From contig NZ_JHVC01000009.1 in the NCBI RefSeq assembly GCF_000619945.1, forward strand, positions 124,001 to 188,000: a stretch of 64,000 nt of DNA. The letters are read 5' to 3'. This DNA is from Clostridium lundense DSM 17049. GTDB taxonomy: Bacteria; Bacillota; Clostridia; Clostridiales; Clostridiaceae. The notes beneath the pieces are model-generated. The model saw nothing but the letters and a program-made list of their open reading frames with translations. It had not been told where the DNA came from and did not search any database. A program made the translations under genes and the position numbers. Positions 45,319-54,194 of the stretch are shown one piece after another (position 1 is the first letter of the stretch; the number at the start of each line of letters is the position of its first letter).

Positions 45319-46383
45319 ATGAAAGATAAAAATGGAAAAATGCAATTAGTAAAGAAGCTCATTGAAAAAGGAAAGAAAAATGGAACTCTTACTTATAAAG
45401 AAATAATGGATGAATTAGATGAAGTAGATTTAAGTCCTGAACAGATAGAAAAAATTTATGAAGTACTTGAATCTATGGGCATTGATGTTATTGGTGATAT
45501 GCAAGACAGTGATGTACAAGAAGAAGAGTTAGACTTGTCAATTCCTGAAGGAATCGCTATAGATGATCCTGTAAGAATGTATTTAAAAGAGATAGGAAAA
45601 GTTCCTCTATTATCCCCAGAAGAAGAAATAGATTTAGCTCAAAGAATAGAACAGGGAGAGCAAGCGGCTAAAAAGAAATTAGCAGAAGCAAATTTAAGAT
45701 TAGTTGTAAGTATAGCTAAAAGATATGTTGGAAGAGGAATGTTATTCCTAGATTTAATACAAGAAGGAAATTTAGGACTTATAAAAGCTGTAGAAAAGTT
45801 TGACTATAGAAAAGGATATAAATTTAGTACATATGCTACATGGTGGATTAGACAGGCGATAACAAGAGCGATAGCAGACCAGGCTAGAACTATTAGAATA
45901 CCAGTCCATATGGTAGAAACTATTAATAAGTTAATTAGAGTTTCAAGACAGTTATTACAAGAACTTGGTAGAGAGCCTTTACCAGAAGAAGTAGCAAAAC
46001 ATATGGAAATGCCAGTAGATAAAGTAAGAGAAATAATGAAGATAGCTCAGGAACCCGTTTCTCTTGAGACTCCGATTGGAGAAGAAGAAGATAGCCATTT
46101 AGGAGATTTCATACCAGATGATGATGCTCCAGCGCCAGCAGAAGCAGCAGCATTCACTATGCTAAAGGAGCAACTTATAAATGTTTTAGATACATTAACT
46201 CCAAGAGAAGAAAAGGTATTAAGACTTAGATTTGGATTAGACGATGGCAGAGCAAGGACTTTAGAAGAAGTAGGTAAGGAATTTAATGTTACAAGAGAAA
46301 GAATAAGACAGATAGAAGCTAAAGCATTAAGAAAACTTAGACATCCAAGTAGAAGTAAAAAATTAAAAGATTATTTAGATTAA
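45319..46383 (+). CDS. sigA: RNA polymerase primary sigma factor
   Basis: A 354-aa sigma-70 of the housekeeping type. Region 1.2 (DDPVRMYLKEIGKVPLL), 2.3-2.4 (YKFSTYATWWIRQAITRAIADQ in part), 3 and 4.2 (TLEEVGKEFNVTRERIRQIE) are all intact. The ATG at 45319 is chosen for GGAGGGAGG before it; the frame also opens at 45298. It lies 23 nt after dnaG. Confidence 0.97.
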   Translation: MKDKNGKMQLVKKLIEKGKKNGTLTYKEIMDELDEVDLSPEQIEKIYEVLESMGIDVIGDMQDSDVQEEELDLSIPEGIAIDDPVRMYLKEIGKVPLLSPEEEIDLAQRIEQGEQAAKKKLAEANLRLVVSIAKRYVGRGMLFLDLIQEGNLGLIKAVEKFDYRKGYKFSTYATWWIRQAITRAIADQARTIRIPVHMVETINKLIRVSRQLLQELGREPLPEEVAKHMEMPVDKVREIMKIAQEPVSLETPIGEEEDSHLGDFIPDDDAPAPAEAAAFTMLKEQLINVLDTLTPREEKVLRLRFGLDDGRARTLEEVGKEFNVTRERIRQIEAKALRKLRHPSRSKKLKDYLD

Positions 46384-46409
46384 TAAAAGCACCTTTTGGT
46401 GCTTTATTC
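46384..46409 (+). terminator. dnaG-sigA terminator
   Basis: Stem AAAGCACC/GGTGCTTT with a TTTT loop; a short T tract. Confidence 0.8.
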
Positions 46410-46459
46410 TATAATAAAAAAACCATATATAATTATAAATATATGGGGAAGGTGATAGT

Positions 46460-47347
46460 ATGGAAAAATTTAAGTCTATAAAGGGGCAAGGATTACCTTA
46501 TATTATTGGAGAAACCATATTATATAATCTATTTATAATATTAATGGTAATTGTTATAAATTCTTATGAGTTTTCAAATTTATTTAAGATAGCCTTTATA
46601 GTTATAAATATATATGAATTACATTATATTTTCATGTATATTTCCTTAGAATACAATATAGCTGATGAATATATTCAAATTAGTAGTATATTTGGATTGA
46701 AGAAAGAAAAAATATTTTTTAAAGATATAGAGGGCTATTCCCAAAGTAAAGGTGAAATTAAGGGAGTAAAATTATATGGACATGGAAAAGATCATTTTGC
46801 ATTAGGTAAATCTATTATTGATAAAATAGGAACTGCAAAAATGTATGTAACATGTAATAAAAATATAATATATTTAAAAACTCAGGATATAACCTATGGA
46901 ATATCTCCCATAGATGGAGATAAATTTATAAATATATTAAATGGTAAAAAGATAAAGCAGGGAAGTTGGAATTATTCCACAAATAAAAATATAAATTTAT
47001 ATAAAGATAAGAAGTTTTTTATACCGTTGATAGTTGTAGCAGTAATAATTATAATTCTTACATTACATCCATTTGTGTTATATTTATATAATAAGCTGCC
47101 AGAGAAGATGCCTTTGAGTTTTGATGCTAATTTTAATCCTGTAAAGATTGGAACAGGAAAGCAATTTGCATTCAAGCAAATGACCTATGGAGTATTAAAT
47201 ATGGCTATTTTATTTTGTATGTATTATGCTTCTTATTTTTATGCAAAATATGATAAAAAATCTGCTTACAAATTTATTTATGTATCTTTAGCTTCCTCAC
47301 TCTTATTTTTTATAATGCAAATAAAAGTACTACTTAATTTCCAGTAA
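46460..47347 (+). CDS. Membrane protein with PH-like domain
   Basis: A 295-aa protein: two N-terminal hydrophobic segments (about 13-33 and 41-63), a bacterial-PH-like beta region (YNIADEYIQISSIFGLKKEKIFF and later), then a DUF1648-like part (LPEKMPLSFDANFNPVKIG) and two or three C-terminal helices. No enzymatic motif; role unknown. SD GGGGAAGGTG. Single gene between the sigA terminator and trmK. Confidence 0.7.
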   Translation: MEKFKSIKGQGLPYIIGETILYNLFIILMVIVINSYEFSNLFKIAFIVINIYELHYIFMYISLEYNIADEYIQISSIFGLKKEKIFFKDIEGYSQSKGEIKGVKLYGHGKDHFALGKSIIDKIGTAKMYVTCNKNIIYLKTQDITYGISPIDGDKFINILNGKKIKQGSWNYSTNKNINLYKDKKFFIPLIVVAVIIIILTLHPFVLYLYNKLPEKMPLSFDANFNPVKIGTGKQFAFKQMTYGVLNMAILFCMYYASYFYAKYDKKSAYKFIYVSLASSLLFFIMQIKVLLNFQ

Positions 47348-47371
47348 TGAATATCGGAATGGAGGCAAAGT

Positions 47372-48061
47372 ATGGATATAAGTATAAGACTAAAAGCTAT
47401 TACAGATATGGTTGAAAAGTGTAACTGTTGTGCAGACATTGGTACAGATCATGGATATATACCAATTTATCTTATTCAAAAGGAAATTTGCAATAAAGTT
47501 ATAGCTTCAGATATCAACAAAGGTCCTATTGAAAAGGCTAAAAAAAATATAAAGTTAGAAGAATTAGAAAAATTTATTCAATGTAGGATTGGTGGAGGAT
47601 TAACTACCATAAAACCTGGTGAAGTAAATTCAGCAATAATTGCAGGTATGGGAGGAAATCTTATAAGAGATATTATAGAAGAAAGTAAGGACGTATTCAA
47701 AAGCTTAGATTATCTTATTGTGCAGCCAGTACAAAATCCAGAGATATTAAGAGAACATATTTATACAGAGGGTTACGAAATATTAGAGGAAGACCTATGT
47801 ATAGATGAAAATAAATATTATGAGATAATGAAAATAAAATATAATAATAAAATTCAAAAGGTAGATACTATTTTCTATGAAATAAGCAAATATCTGATAG
47901 ATAATAAACATCCATTAATTAAAGAATATGTTGTAAAAAAGATAGACAAGTATGAAAAAATATGTCATGCTATTAGTGAAGATACTAAATTGGCAAGGAA
48001 CAGAAGAAGAGAAGTGAAAGATAAAATTTATAGATTAAAGGAGTTGTTACTATGTCTTTAA
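47372..48061 (+). CDS. trmK: tRNA (adenine-22-N1)-methyltransferase
   Basis: A 229-aa SAM methyltransferase making m1A22. The SAM motif CADIGTDHGYIPIYLI and the family signature IAGMGGNLIRDII are clear. Located after sigA and overlapping the Nif3-like gene by 10 nt, as in Bacillus (yqfN-yqfO). Confidence 0.93.
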   Translation: MDISIRLKAITDMVEKCNCCADIGTDHGYIPIYLIQKEICNKVIASDINKGPIEKAKKNIKLEELEKFIQCRIGGGLTTIKPGEVNSAIIAGMGGNLIRDIIEESKDVFKSLDYLIVQPVQNPEILREHIYTEGYEILEEDLCIDENKYYEIMKIKYNNKIQKVDTIFYEISKYLIDNKHPLIKEYVVKKIDKYEKICHAISEDTKLARNRRREVKDKIYRLKELLLCL

Positions 48062-48864
48062 AAGTGAAAGATATAAGCGAGATAATGGAAGAATATGCTC
48101 CTTTAAATTTAAAAGAAAGTTATGACAATGTAGGGCTTATGATAGGAGATCCAGAGTGTGAGGTTAAGTCTATTCTAGTAGCCTTGGATTGTACAATGAA
48201 GACAATTGAAGAAGCTGAAGAAAATAACTGTAATTTAATAATAACTCACCATCCTTTATTGTTTAGAAAACCAAGTAGTATAACTACAGAAACTCTTCAG
48301 GGAAGAAAAATTATGGAGATAATAAAGAATGGCATAAATCTATACTCTAGTCATACTAATTTAGATTCAACTGATTGTGGAATTAATGATTTAGCAATGC
48401 AACTGTTAGAGTTTAAAAACTATGATGTTATAGAGCCAAGTAGCATTAATGCTGGGGATAGACAGGTAGGCATTGGTAGAATTATAAATTTATCCAATCC
48501 AACTACCCTTGAAGAATTATGTGAAAAGGCAAAAGAAGCTTTTGAAATATGTACGTTAAAATATTCAGGAGAAGATCATCAAATTATAAAAAAAGTAGCT
48601 GTAATAAATGGTAGTGGAAGCGATTTCCTTATGAAAGCTAAAGCATTAGGTGCAGACTGCATTATTACAGGGGATACTACTTATCATTATGTTAGTGATT
48701 TACAAGAAGAAGGTATAAGTATTATAGATGTAGGGCATTTTGAATCAGAATGGCCTGGTATGAAAATTGTAGGAAAATGGTTAGAAAATAGAATAAGATT
48801 CATGGGATATAGTAATAATGTACTTATATCTAATGAAGCTGTTTCACCCTATAAGTATAAATAG
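48052..48864 (+). CDS. Nif3-like dinuclear metal centre protein
   Basis: A 270-aa short-form Nif3/YqfO homologue. Metal-ligand motifs ITHHPLLF, SHTNLD and DVGHFESEWPG are present. Hexameric family; GTP cyclohydrolase I-like activities are reported for some members, but the role is uncertain. The PII/CutA-like insert of Bacillus YqfO is missing. Overlaps trmK. Confidence 0.92.
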   Translation: MSLKVKDISEIMEEYAPLNLKESYDNVGLMIGDPECEVKSILVALDCTMKTIEEAEENNCNLIITHHPLLFRKPSSITTETLQGRKIMEIIKNGINLYSSHTNLDSTDCGINDLAMQLLEFKNYDVIEPSSINAGDRQVGIGRIINLSNPTTLEELCEKAKEAFEICTLKYSGEDHQIIKKVAVINGSGSDFLMKAKALGADCIITGDTTYHYVSDLQEEGISIIDVGHFESEWPGMKIVGKWLENRIRFMGYSNNVLISNEAVSPYKYK

Positions 48865-48895
48865 AAATAGGCTTTTTGGCTTATTTCTATTTTTT
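48858..48895 (+). terminator. trmK-Nif3 terminator
   Basis: An 11-bp stem AAATAGAAATA/TATTTCTATTT with loop and T run. Confidence 0.85.
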
Positions 48896-48927
48896 ATATA
48901 ATTGATTAAATATAAGGAGGCTTATTT

Positions 48928-49638
48928 ATGGATGATATAAAATTATTATTATTTTTACAAGAGAAGTACAATAAAGTGGAGGAAAATAATAAAATATTAA
49001 AGGATAATTCCTATATTAAAATATTAAGCAAAATGAAAGAGGATTTTAATAAATTAAAGAAAGAGTATATTAATGGGAAAAGTGAACTAGAGAATATTAG
49101 AAAAAAATATAAAGTATTAAATGAAGAAATAGAAGAGCTAAGAAAAGGAGTAGATGAAGACGAATATATTCTTTATAATAAATGTGGCAATGATTTAAAA
49201 ATGATAAACACTTTGCAAGAGGAAATAGAAAGCAAAAATAAGAAAATAAATGAAAAAGAAAAAGAAGTAATGAGTATGTTAGAAAAAGAAGAAAAATTAA
49301 GTAAAGAGGTATCAACAGCAGAAAATATACTAAAAAAAATAAAGCATGAATTTAATAGTTATAAGGGAAGTGTAGAGAATAAGCTGCATGCAGCTAAAGA
49401 AGAACTTAAAACATATGAAAAGGAAATGAGTAGCATAAGAAGTAAGCTTCCATCAGATATATTAGAAGATTTTGATTACATAAAAAGTCAGAAGAAAGTT
49501 GCAGTAGCTCTTTTACAAAATGGTGTATGTGCAGGTTGTAAAATAAAAGTATCTTCATTAACAATAGATGAACTAAATAAGAAAAGTGGGATTGTGCATT
49601 GTGATAACTGTGGTAGGATATTGTGGAAGGAAGACTAG
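48928..49638 (+). CDS. Coiled-coil protein with C-terminal zinc ribbon
   Basis: A 236-aa protein: a long Lys/Glu coiled coil (about 10-185) followed by a zinc ribbon (CAGCKIKVSS...CDNCGRILW). It matches the zf-RING_7/CT398-type family found next to Nif3-like genes across bacteria. The function is unknown; an RNA- or ribosome-related role is often suggested from context. SD AAGGAGG. Confidence 0.85.
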   Translation: MDDIKLLLFLQEKYNKVEENNKILKDNSYIKILSKMKEDFNKLKKEYINGKSELENIRKKYKVLNEEIEELRKGVDEDEYILYNKCGNDLKMINTLQEEIESKNKKINEKEKEVMSMLEKEEKLSKEVSTAENILKKIKHEFNSYKGSVENKLHAAKEELKTYEKEMSSIRSKLPSDILEDFDYIKSQKKVAVALLQNGVCAGCKIKVSSLTIDELNKKSGIVHCDNCGRILWKED

Positions 49639-49688
49639 CTTGAGGTAAATCAGGTAATAAAAAAAGCTTTTTAAATACGGAAATTTAT

Positions 49689-49717
49689 TTGCTTTTTAGC
49701 CTGTAATGTGTTATTAT
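49689..49717 (+). promoter_or_regulatory. rnpB promoter
   Basis: TTGCTT (49689-49694), 17-nt spacer, TATTAT (49712-49717); predicted start at about 49724, the first base of the RNA. Confidence 0.75.
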
Positions 49718-49723
49718 TTATCT

Positions 49724-50072
49724 TGCGAGTAAGCCAGACAGTCGCTGCTGCTGAAAATGCAGGAGAGGAAAGTCGGAGCTCCATAGGGCAGGGTGCTGGA
49801 TAATACCCAGTCAGGGTGACCTGAAGGAAAGTGCAACAGAGATATACCGCCTAAGTTTACTTAGGTAAGGGTGGAAAGGCGAGGTAAGAGCTCACCAGCG
49901 CAATGGCGACTTTGCGGCTATGTAAACCCCATCTGGAGCAAGATCGAATAGGGAAGCATAAAGGGGCGGCCCGTCCCGCTTCCGGGTAGTATCGCTTGAG
50001 CCTATTGGTAACAATAGGCCTAGATAGATGACTGTTAAATACAGAACTCCGCTTACAGACTTAGTCGCATAA
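49724..50072 (+). ncRNA. rnpB: RNase P RNA
   Basis: The catalytic RNA that matures tRNA 5' ends. The P1 helix joins GCGAGTAAG (49725-49733) with CTTAGTCGC (50060-50068). Conserved core blocks are seen: GAGGAAAGTC near 49762, GCAACAGAGA, and the 3' ACAGAACTCCGCTTACAGAC. The region is far more GC-rich than its surroundings. Confidence 0.95.
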
Positions 50073-50080
50073 TTTGTATA

Positions 50081-50108
50081 AAACACTACGTTTACACGTG
50101 GTGTTTTT
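50081..50108 (+). terminator. rnpB terminator
   Basis: Stem AAACACTACGT/ACGTGGTGTTT with a T run of seven. Confidence 0.88.
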
Positions 50109-50342
50109 TTAGTCTATAGTCTTTTTTCATCTTCAGAATAATAATCTTCCTCCTTATCTTTAAAACGTTCAAATAAATCCATTTATACAACTATATAAGT
50201 AAATAAAAAACTTTTTAAAATAAATTTTTTATTATATAAAAGTTAAAAGTGATAAATATATAAAATATTTCATATGTATACTTATAATATAATTTATGGT
50301 ATAATTTATATGCTATATTATTTTTGAGGGGGAAACATAATA

Positions 50343-50927
50343 ATGAAATCTATTTTAAAAAGACTAATATCCGTTGTACTTATGACAATCTTAGCTGTTT
50401 CCTTAGTTGGATGTGGTGCTAAACCAGAGCAAACTGCTAAGGACTTTTTAGATGCTATTAAACAACAGGACATTAATAAGGCAGCTTCACTTGTAAAAGA
50501 TAATAATTCTAAAGAAGGATTAAAGTATGACAATAAAGAACAAGAAAAGATGGCAAAAGCTATTTTTTCTAAACTTGAGTATACTTTAGGTAAGATAGAT
50601 AATAAGGGGGATACTGCTACAGTTAAAGCCTCTATTACATCATTAGATTTACCTAAAATAACAACAAAGTTGATGGCTGATTTACTTCCTACTATGATGT
50701 CTCAGGCACTTTCAGAAGAAAAAGTTGATGAAAAGAAACAAGAGGCTATGGTACTTGAACAGTTATTAAAGTCTGTAAATGATCCTAATGCTCCTAAAAT
50801 TAAGAAAGATGTTGATATAAAATTAGTTAAAGTTGATAAGGAATGGCGTGTAGATGCTGATGAACAATTATTAAATGCAATAACTGGAGATATTGGTTCA
50901 GTACAAAAAAAGTTTGAAGGTAAATAA
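50343..50927 (+). CDS. Lipoprotein with DUF4878-like domain
   Basis: A 194-aa secreted lipoprotein. A signal peptide with lipobox LVGC places the lipidated Cys at residue 24. The following AKPEQTAKDFLDAIKQQDINKAASL matches the start of DUF4878/NTF2-like domains, and the rest is Lys-rich beta/alpha. The binding partner is unknown. SD GAGGGGG. Followed by an unusually long hairpin. Confidence 0.78.
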   Translation: MKSILKRLISVVLMTILAVSLVGCGAKPEQTAKDFLDAIKQQDINKAASLVKDNNSKEGLKYDNKEQEKMAKAIFSKLEYTLGKIDNKGDTATVKASITSLDLPKITTKLMADLLPTMMSQALSEEKVDEKKQEAMVLEQLLKSVNDPNAPKIKKDVDIKLVKVDKEWRVDADEQLLNAITGDIGSVQKKFEGK

Positions 50928-50978
50928 ATATTTTATATAGGTTTAGATTAATTAAGTAAATTTAAAAGATTAAATATG

Positions 50979-51036
50979 AGTAAAAGGTATGTCCCAAAAT
51001 ATAAAGTGATTTATATTTTGGGACATACCTTTTACT
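50979..51036. terminator. 27-bp perfect hairpin between convergent genes
   Basis: Positions 50979-51005 and 51010-51036 are perfect inverted copies around a GTGA loop. It serves as terminator for both genes but is much longer than others in the window. Confidence 0.8.
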
Positions 51037-51047
51037 AAATATTAAAA

Positions 51048-51365
51048 TTAATCAGCAATTCTTTCTAACTTGTAGATAACTGGATGAAGACCATCATTAC
51101 AACAACGTATAGCTACTCCATCTTGTTTTACATAAGGGTTATTTCCACCTGAAGCTAAAACAGAAACTGTGTCGGAGATACCCTTCCAAGCACCGTTACA
51201 AAAACCTTCTGGTTGAGCAGCGTTCTTTGATATGTATTCCTTGCCTTCTTCATTCTTAGCACAGACAACAGGAACATCATCTTTAGCATATTCTTTATGA
51301 ATATCCTCAACCTTAATCTTCTTTAGCACTGTAATTTTTACAGCATAGTTTTTTGTGTTTTCCAT
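51048..51365 (-). CDS. TIGR04076-like small protein
   Basis: A 105-aa protein with conserved Cys and Trp residues (PEGFCNGAWKGI and AIRCCNDGLHPVIYKLERI) matching, from memory, the TIGR04076 family of unknown function. The ATG at 51365 follows GGGGGTAATT on the reverse strand. It stands alone, divergent from the ABC exporter. Confidence 0.7.
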   Translation of the reverse strand: MENTKNYAVKITVLKKIKVEDIHKEYAKDDVPVVCAKNEEGKEYISKNAAQPEGFCNGAWKGISDTVSVLASGGNNPYVKQDGVAIRCCNDGLHPVIYKLERIAD

Positions 51366-51432
51366 ATCAATTACCCCCAAATAAAAAATTATAGTATCCA
51401 ATATATATATAATAGCTCAATTATTTACATAA

Positions 51433-51460
51433 CACAAATTATTTTATGTTATAATTTGTG
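51433..51460. promoter_or_regulatory. Palindrome over a -10 box
   Basis: CACAAATTAT-N8-ATAATTTGTG is a perfect inverted repeat, with TATAAT (51450-51455) on its right arm. It is a possible repressor site between the divergent genes. Confidence 0.45.
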
Positions 51461-51552
51461 CTATTAAGGAGATAAAGATACCGTATCTAAGCCTAAAATT
51501 AGATAGTTTAAAGTCTTTTTAGAGTGTATTTATTTCTTGAATAAGGTAAATA

Positions 51553-51581
51553 TTGTTACTGAGGGGTTCCTATGTTACAAT
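51553..51581 (+). promoter_or_regulatory. Putative promoter of the ABC exporter
   Basis: TTGTTA (51553-51558), 17-nt spacer, TACAAT (51576-51581), 35 nt before the ATPase gene. Confidence 0.5.
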
Positions 51582-51615
51582 GAAATAAAAAGCTACAGAA
51601 AATTGAGGTGATTTT

Positions 51616-52413
51616 ATGGAATTGACAAATGAACCCATAATTACTATGAGGGATCTTAAGATGAGTTTTGGAGACAAACAGGTATTAAAGGGTATAAATT
51701 TAGATGTATATAAAGGGCAAATAATAGGATATATAGGTCCTAATGGAGCAGGAAAGAGCACTACAGTAAAAATTATGTTGGGGCTTATTGGAGGATATAC
51801 TGGAGAGGTTAGTATACTTGGAAAGCCTATAAATGATGAGGATGTAGAATATAAAAGGAAGATAGGGTATGTTCCGGAAACAGCAGATATATATGATAAT
51901 CTTACTGCAAAGGAATACTTGACTTTTATAGGGGAATTATATGGGTTAGATTATAATGACGTTGATAATAAGGCAAAAAACCTTATGACAATGTTTGGAA
52001 TAGAACAGGTATATAATTCTAAAATTTCTTCTTATTCGAAGGGAATGAAACAAAAGGTTTTACTAATATCAAGTTTGATACACAACCCAGATATATTATT
52101 TTTAGATGAACCTTTAAGTGGATTGGATGCAAATAGTGTGATGATAGTTAAAGAAATTTTAGCAGAACTAGCGGGTGAAGGAAAAACCATATTTTACTCA
52201 TCTCATATAATGGATGTTGTAGAGAAAATAAGTAATAGAATTGTTTTACTAAGTGATGGGCAAATAGTGGCAGATGGAAGTTTTGATGATTTAAAGCATC
52301 AATGTCAGGAAGGGACATTAGAACAGATATTTAATCAACTAACAGGTTTTAATAAATATAAAGAAATAGCAGAAGAATTTGTATCTATAGTACAAGGCAG
52401 GTCAGTAATATGA
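51616..52413 (+). CDS. ABC exporter ATP-binding protein
   Basis: A 265-aa ABC ATPase with all motifs: Walker A GPNGAGKST (about residues 39-47), signature YSKGMKQK, Walker B LFLDEPLSGLD and the H-loop YSSHIMD. It is of the DRI/CcmA drug-exporter class; the substrate is unknown. SD TGAGGTG. Overlaps its permease gene (ATGA). Confidence 0.93.
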   Translation: MELTNEPIITMRDLKMSFGDKQVLKGINLDVYKGQIIGYIGPNGAGKSTTVKIMLGLIGGYTGEVSILGKPINDEDVEYKRKIGYVPETADIYDNLTAKEYLTFIGELYGLDYNDVDNKAKNLMTMFGIEQVYNSKISSYSKGMKQKVLLISSLIHNPDILFLDEPLSGLDANSVMIVKEILAELAGEGKTIFYSSHIMDVVEKISNRIVLLSDGQIVADGSFDDLKHQCQEGTLEQIFNQLTGFNKYKEIAEEFVSIVQGRSVI

Positions 52414-54071
52414 AAGAGTTTACAGTATTAAAAATTATAGATAAGTTCAAGTGGATTTTTGAGAAATCTGGTGTAGACTATAAAACTATGAGGAAAATTC
52501 TTCAGCTTAAGCTTACCATGGATGGAAGAAGAGTTCCTACTGTAATCAATAATTCTCAAAAAAAGAAAGAAGAAGAAAATGATAAAAATCAGTTTTTTAA
52601 ATCGCTATGGATGTACGTATTATTAGGATTATTTTTAGTGGCGTTAGTAATATCAAATAAGAATATAATGTTTCAAATGAGCATATTTTTTGGTATATTA
52701 ATGTTTATGCTTATTACAACTTTTATTTCTGATTTTTCATCTGTGTTATTAGACATTAGAGATAAAAATATTATATTTACTAAACCTGTAACGAGCAAAA
52801 CTATTAATGCAGCTAAATTTATGCATATATTAATTTATATGTTTTATATAACCATTTCATTAACGGGAATTGCACTTATGGTATCAATTAAACATGGAGC
52901 TGCTTTTTTTATAGTTTTGTTATGTGAAATAATTTTGGTAGATATATTTATGATAGCACTTACAGCTTTATTATATGCTTTAATATTAAGATTTTTTGAT
53001 GGAGAAAAGTTAAAGGATGTAATAAATTATGTTCAGATAATTTTAACAATAACAATAACTATAGGATATCAGTTTATAGGAAGATTATTTAATATTATTA
53101 ATGTAAATGCAGTTTTTACACCTAAATGGTGGCAATATTTAATATGGCCTATATGGTTTGCTGCGCCTTTAGAGATGGTATTAAATAATAATTTTAATAA
53201 TTATATTATAGGTTTATCATTATGTGCCATTATAGTACCTTGTGTGTCTATATTAATTTATATAAAGCTTGTGCCTAGTTTTGAAAGAAACTTACAAAAA
53301 CTAAATAACAGTTCAGGGATAAATAAGAGTAAAAAGAATTTAGGAGAAACACTAAGTAGATTTGTTTGTTTTGATAATGAAGAGAGGACATTTTTTAAAT
53401 TTGGTTACAATATGATAAAAAATGAAAGACAATTTAAATTAAAGGTTTATCCATCATTAGGACTTGCTATTGTTTTTCCATTCTTATTTCTGTTTAATAC
53501 TATTTCTAAAACCGAAACTTTTAGTCAATGGTTAGCTTATATGCCTTCAACAAAATATTATTTTAATATATATTTTTCTGTTTTAAATTTACCTACTGTG
53601 GTTATGATGATGAAGTATTCAGAGAGGTATAAGGGAGCTTGGATTTATAGAACAATGCCTATTAAAAACGTAGCACCAGCTTTTAAGGGCGTGTTAAAGG
53701 CAATAGTGATAAAACTTATAGCTCCAATATATATATTTATATCAATTATATTTACGTTTATATTTGGAGTTAAGATTATTCCACATTTAGTTATAGGATT
53801 TTTTAATATGATGATATTTACAATTATGTGTTTTAAATTTATGGATAAAGATCTTCCGTTTTCTAAAAGCTTTCAAGCTACGCAAAATGGTGAAGGATTA
53901 ATAGTAATACTTCTTTTGTTTGTATTGGCAGCTTTGGGTGGAATACATTATGGCATAGCATCAATTAATGCAAGTATTTATGTATATATATATATGGTAA
54001 TAATGTTTGTAGCTACAGTGGTATATTGGAGAAAGTCCTTTAATATTCCATGGAGCAAAGTTATGAAATAA
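52410..54071 (+). CDS. ABC exporter permease
   Basis: A 553-aa membrane protein with about twelve hydrophobic segments in two blocks (roughly 70-275 and 340-550), separated by a charged region. It pairs with the ATPase immediately upstream; the start overlaps its stop by 4 nt. The substrate cannot be read. An N-terminal soluble part (about 1-60) precedes the first helix. Confidence 0.87.
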   Translation: MKEFTVLKIIDKFKWIFEKSGVDYKTMRKILQLKLTMDGRRVPTVINNSQKKKEEENDKNQFFKSLWMYVLLGLFLVALVISNKNIMFQMSIFFGILMFMLITTFISDFSSVLLDIRDKNIIFTKPVTSKTINAAKFMHILIYMFYITISLTGIALMVSIKHGAAFFIVLLCEIILVDIFMIALTALLYALILRFFDGEKLKDVINYVQIILTITITIGYQFIGRLFNIINVNAVFTPKWWQYLIWPIWFAAPLEMVLNNNFNNYIIGLSLCAIIVPCVSILIYIKLVPSFERNLQKLNNSSGINKSKKNLGETLSRFVCFDNEERTFFKFGYNMIKNERQFKLKVYPSLGLAIVFPFLFLFNTISKTETFSQWLAYMPSTKYYFNIYFSVLNLPTVVMMMKYSERYKGAWIYRTMPIKNVAPAFKGVLKAIVIKLIAPIYIFISIIFTFIFGVKIIPHLVIGFFNMMIFTIMCFKFMDKDLPFSKSFQATQNGEGLIVILLLFVLAALGGIHYGIASINASIYVYIYMVIMFVATVVYWRKSFNIPWSKVMK

Positions 54072-54111
54072 TATGAGATTTAATAAATGTAATATTAATA
54101 GTATAATTAGG

Positions 54112-54184
54112 GTTATTGGCATTTGACAATAATCCTAAAATACGTTATTATTAAATTAGCAAATGCCAATAACGTATTTTAGGA
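54112..54184 (+). promoter_or_regulatory. Promoter enclosed by two overlapping inverted repeats
   Basis: TTGACA (54123-54128), 17 nt, TATTAT (54146-54151). Repeat A: GTTATTGGCATTTG (54112-54125) with CAAATGCCAATAAC (54160-54173). Repeat B: TCCTAAAATACGTTATT (54133-54149) with AATAACGTATTTTAGGA (54168-54184). Both are perfect and share AATAAC on the right; repeat B ends in the SD of the NifX-like gene. Confidence 0.75.
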
Positions 54185-54194
54185 GGAAAAGAAT

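Noticed and set aside
49892..50086. Reverse-strand 64-codon frame over rnpB
   Set aside because: It lies wholly in the RNase P RNA gene.
50114..50182. Reverse-strand 22-codon frame (MDLFERFKDKEED...) after rnpB
   Set aside because: No SD is visible and the length is within chance for this base composition; not listed as a gene.
51048..51401. Longer N-terminus for the TIGR04076-like protein from 51401
   Set aside because: The SD GGGGGTAATT is placed for the ATG at 51365; the longer form has none.
54112..54184. Invertible (phase-variable) promoter
   Set aside because: The repeats overlap and the enclosed segment is only about 20-35 bp, shorter than known inverting segments; no recombinase gene is nearby. 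Kept only as an alternative in the finding.
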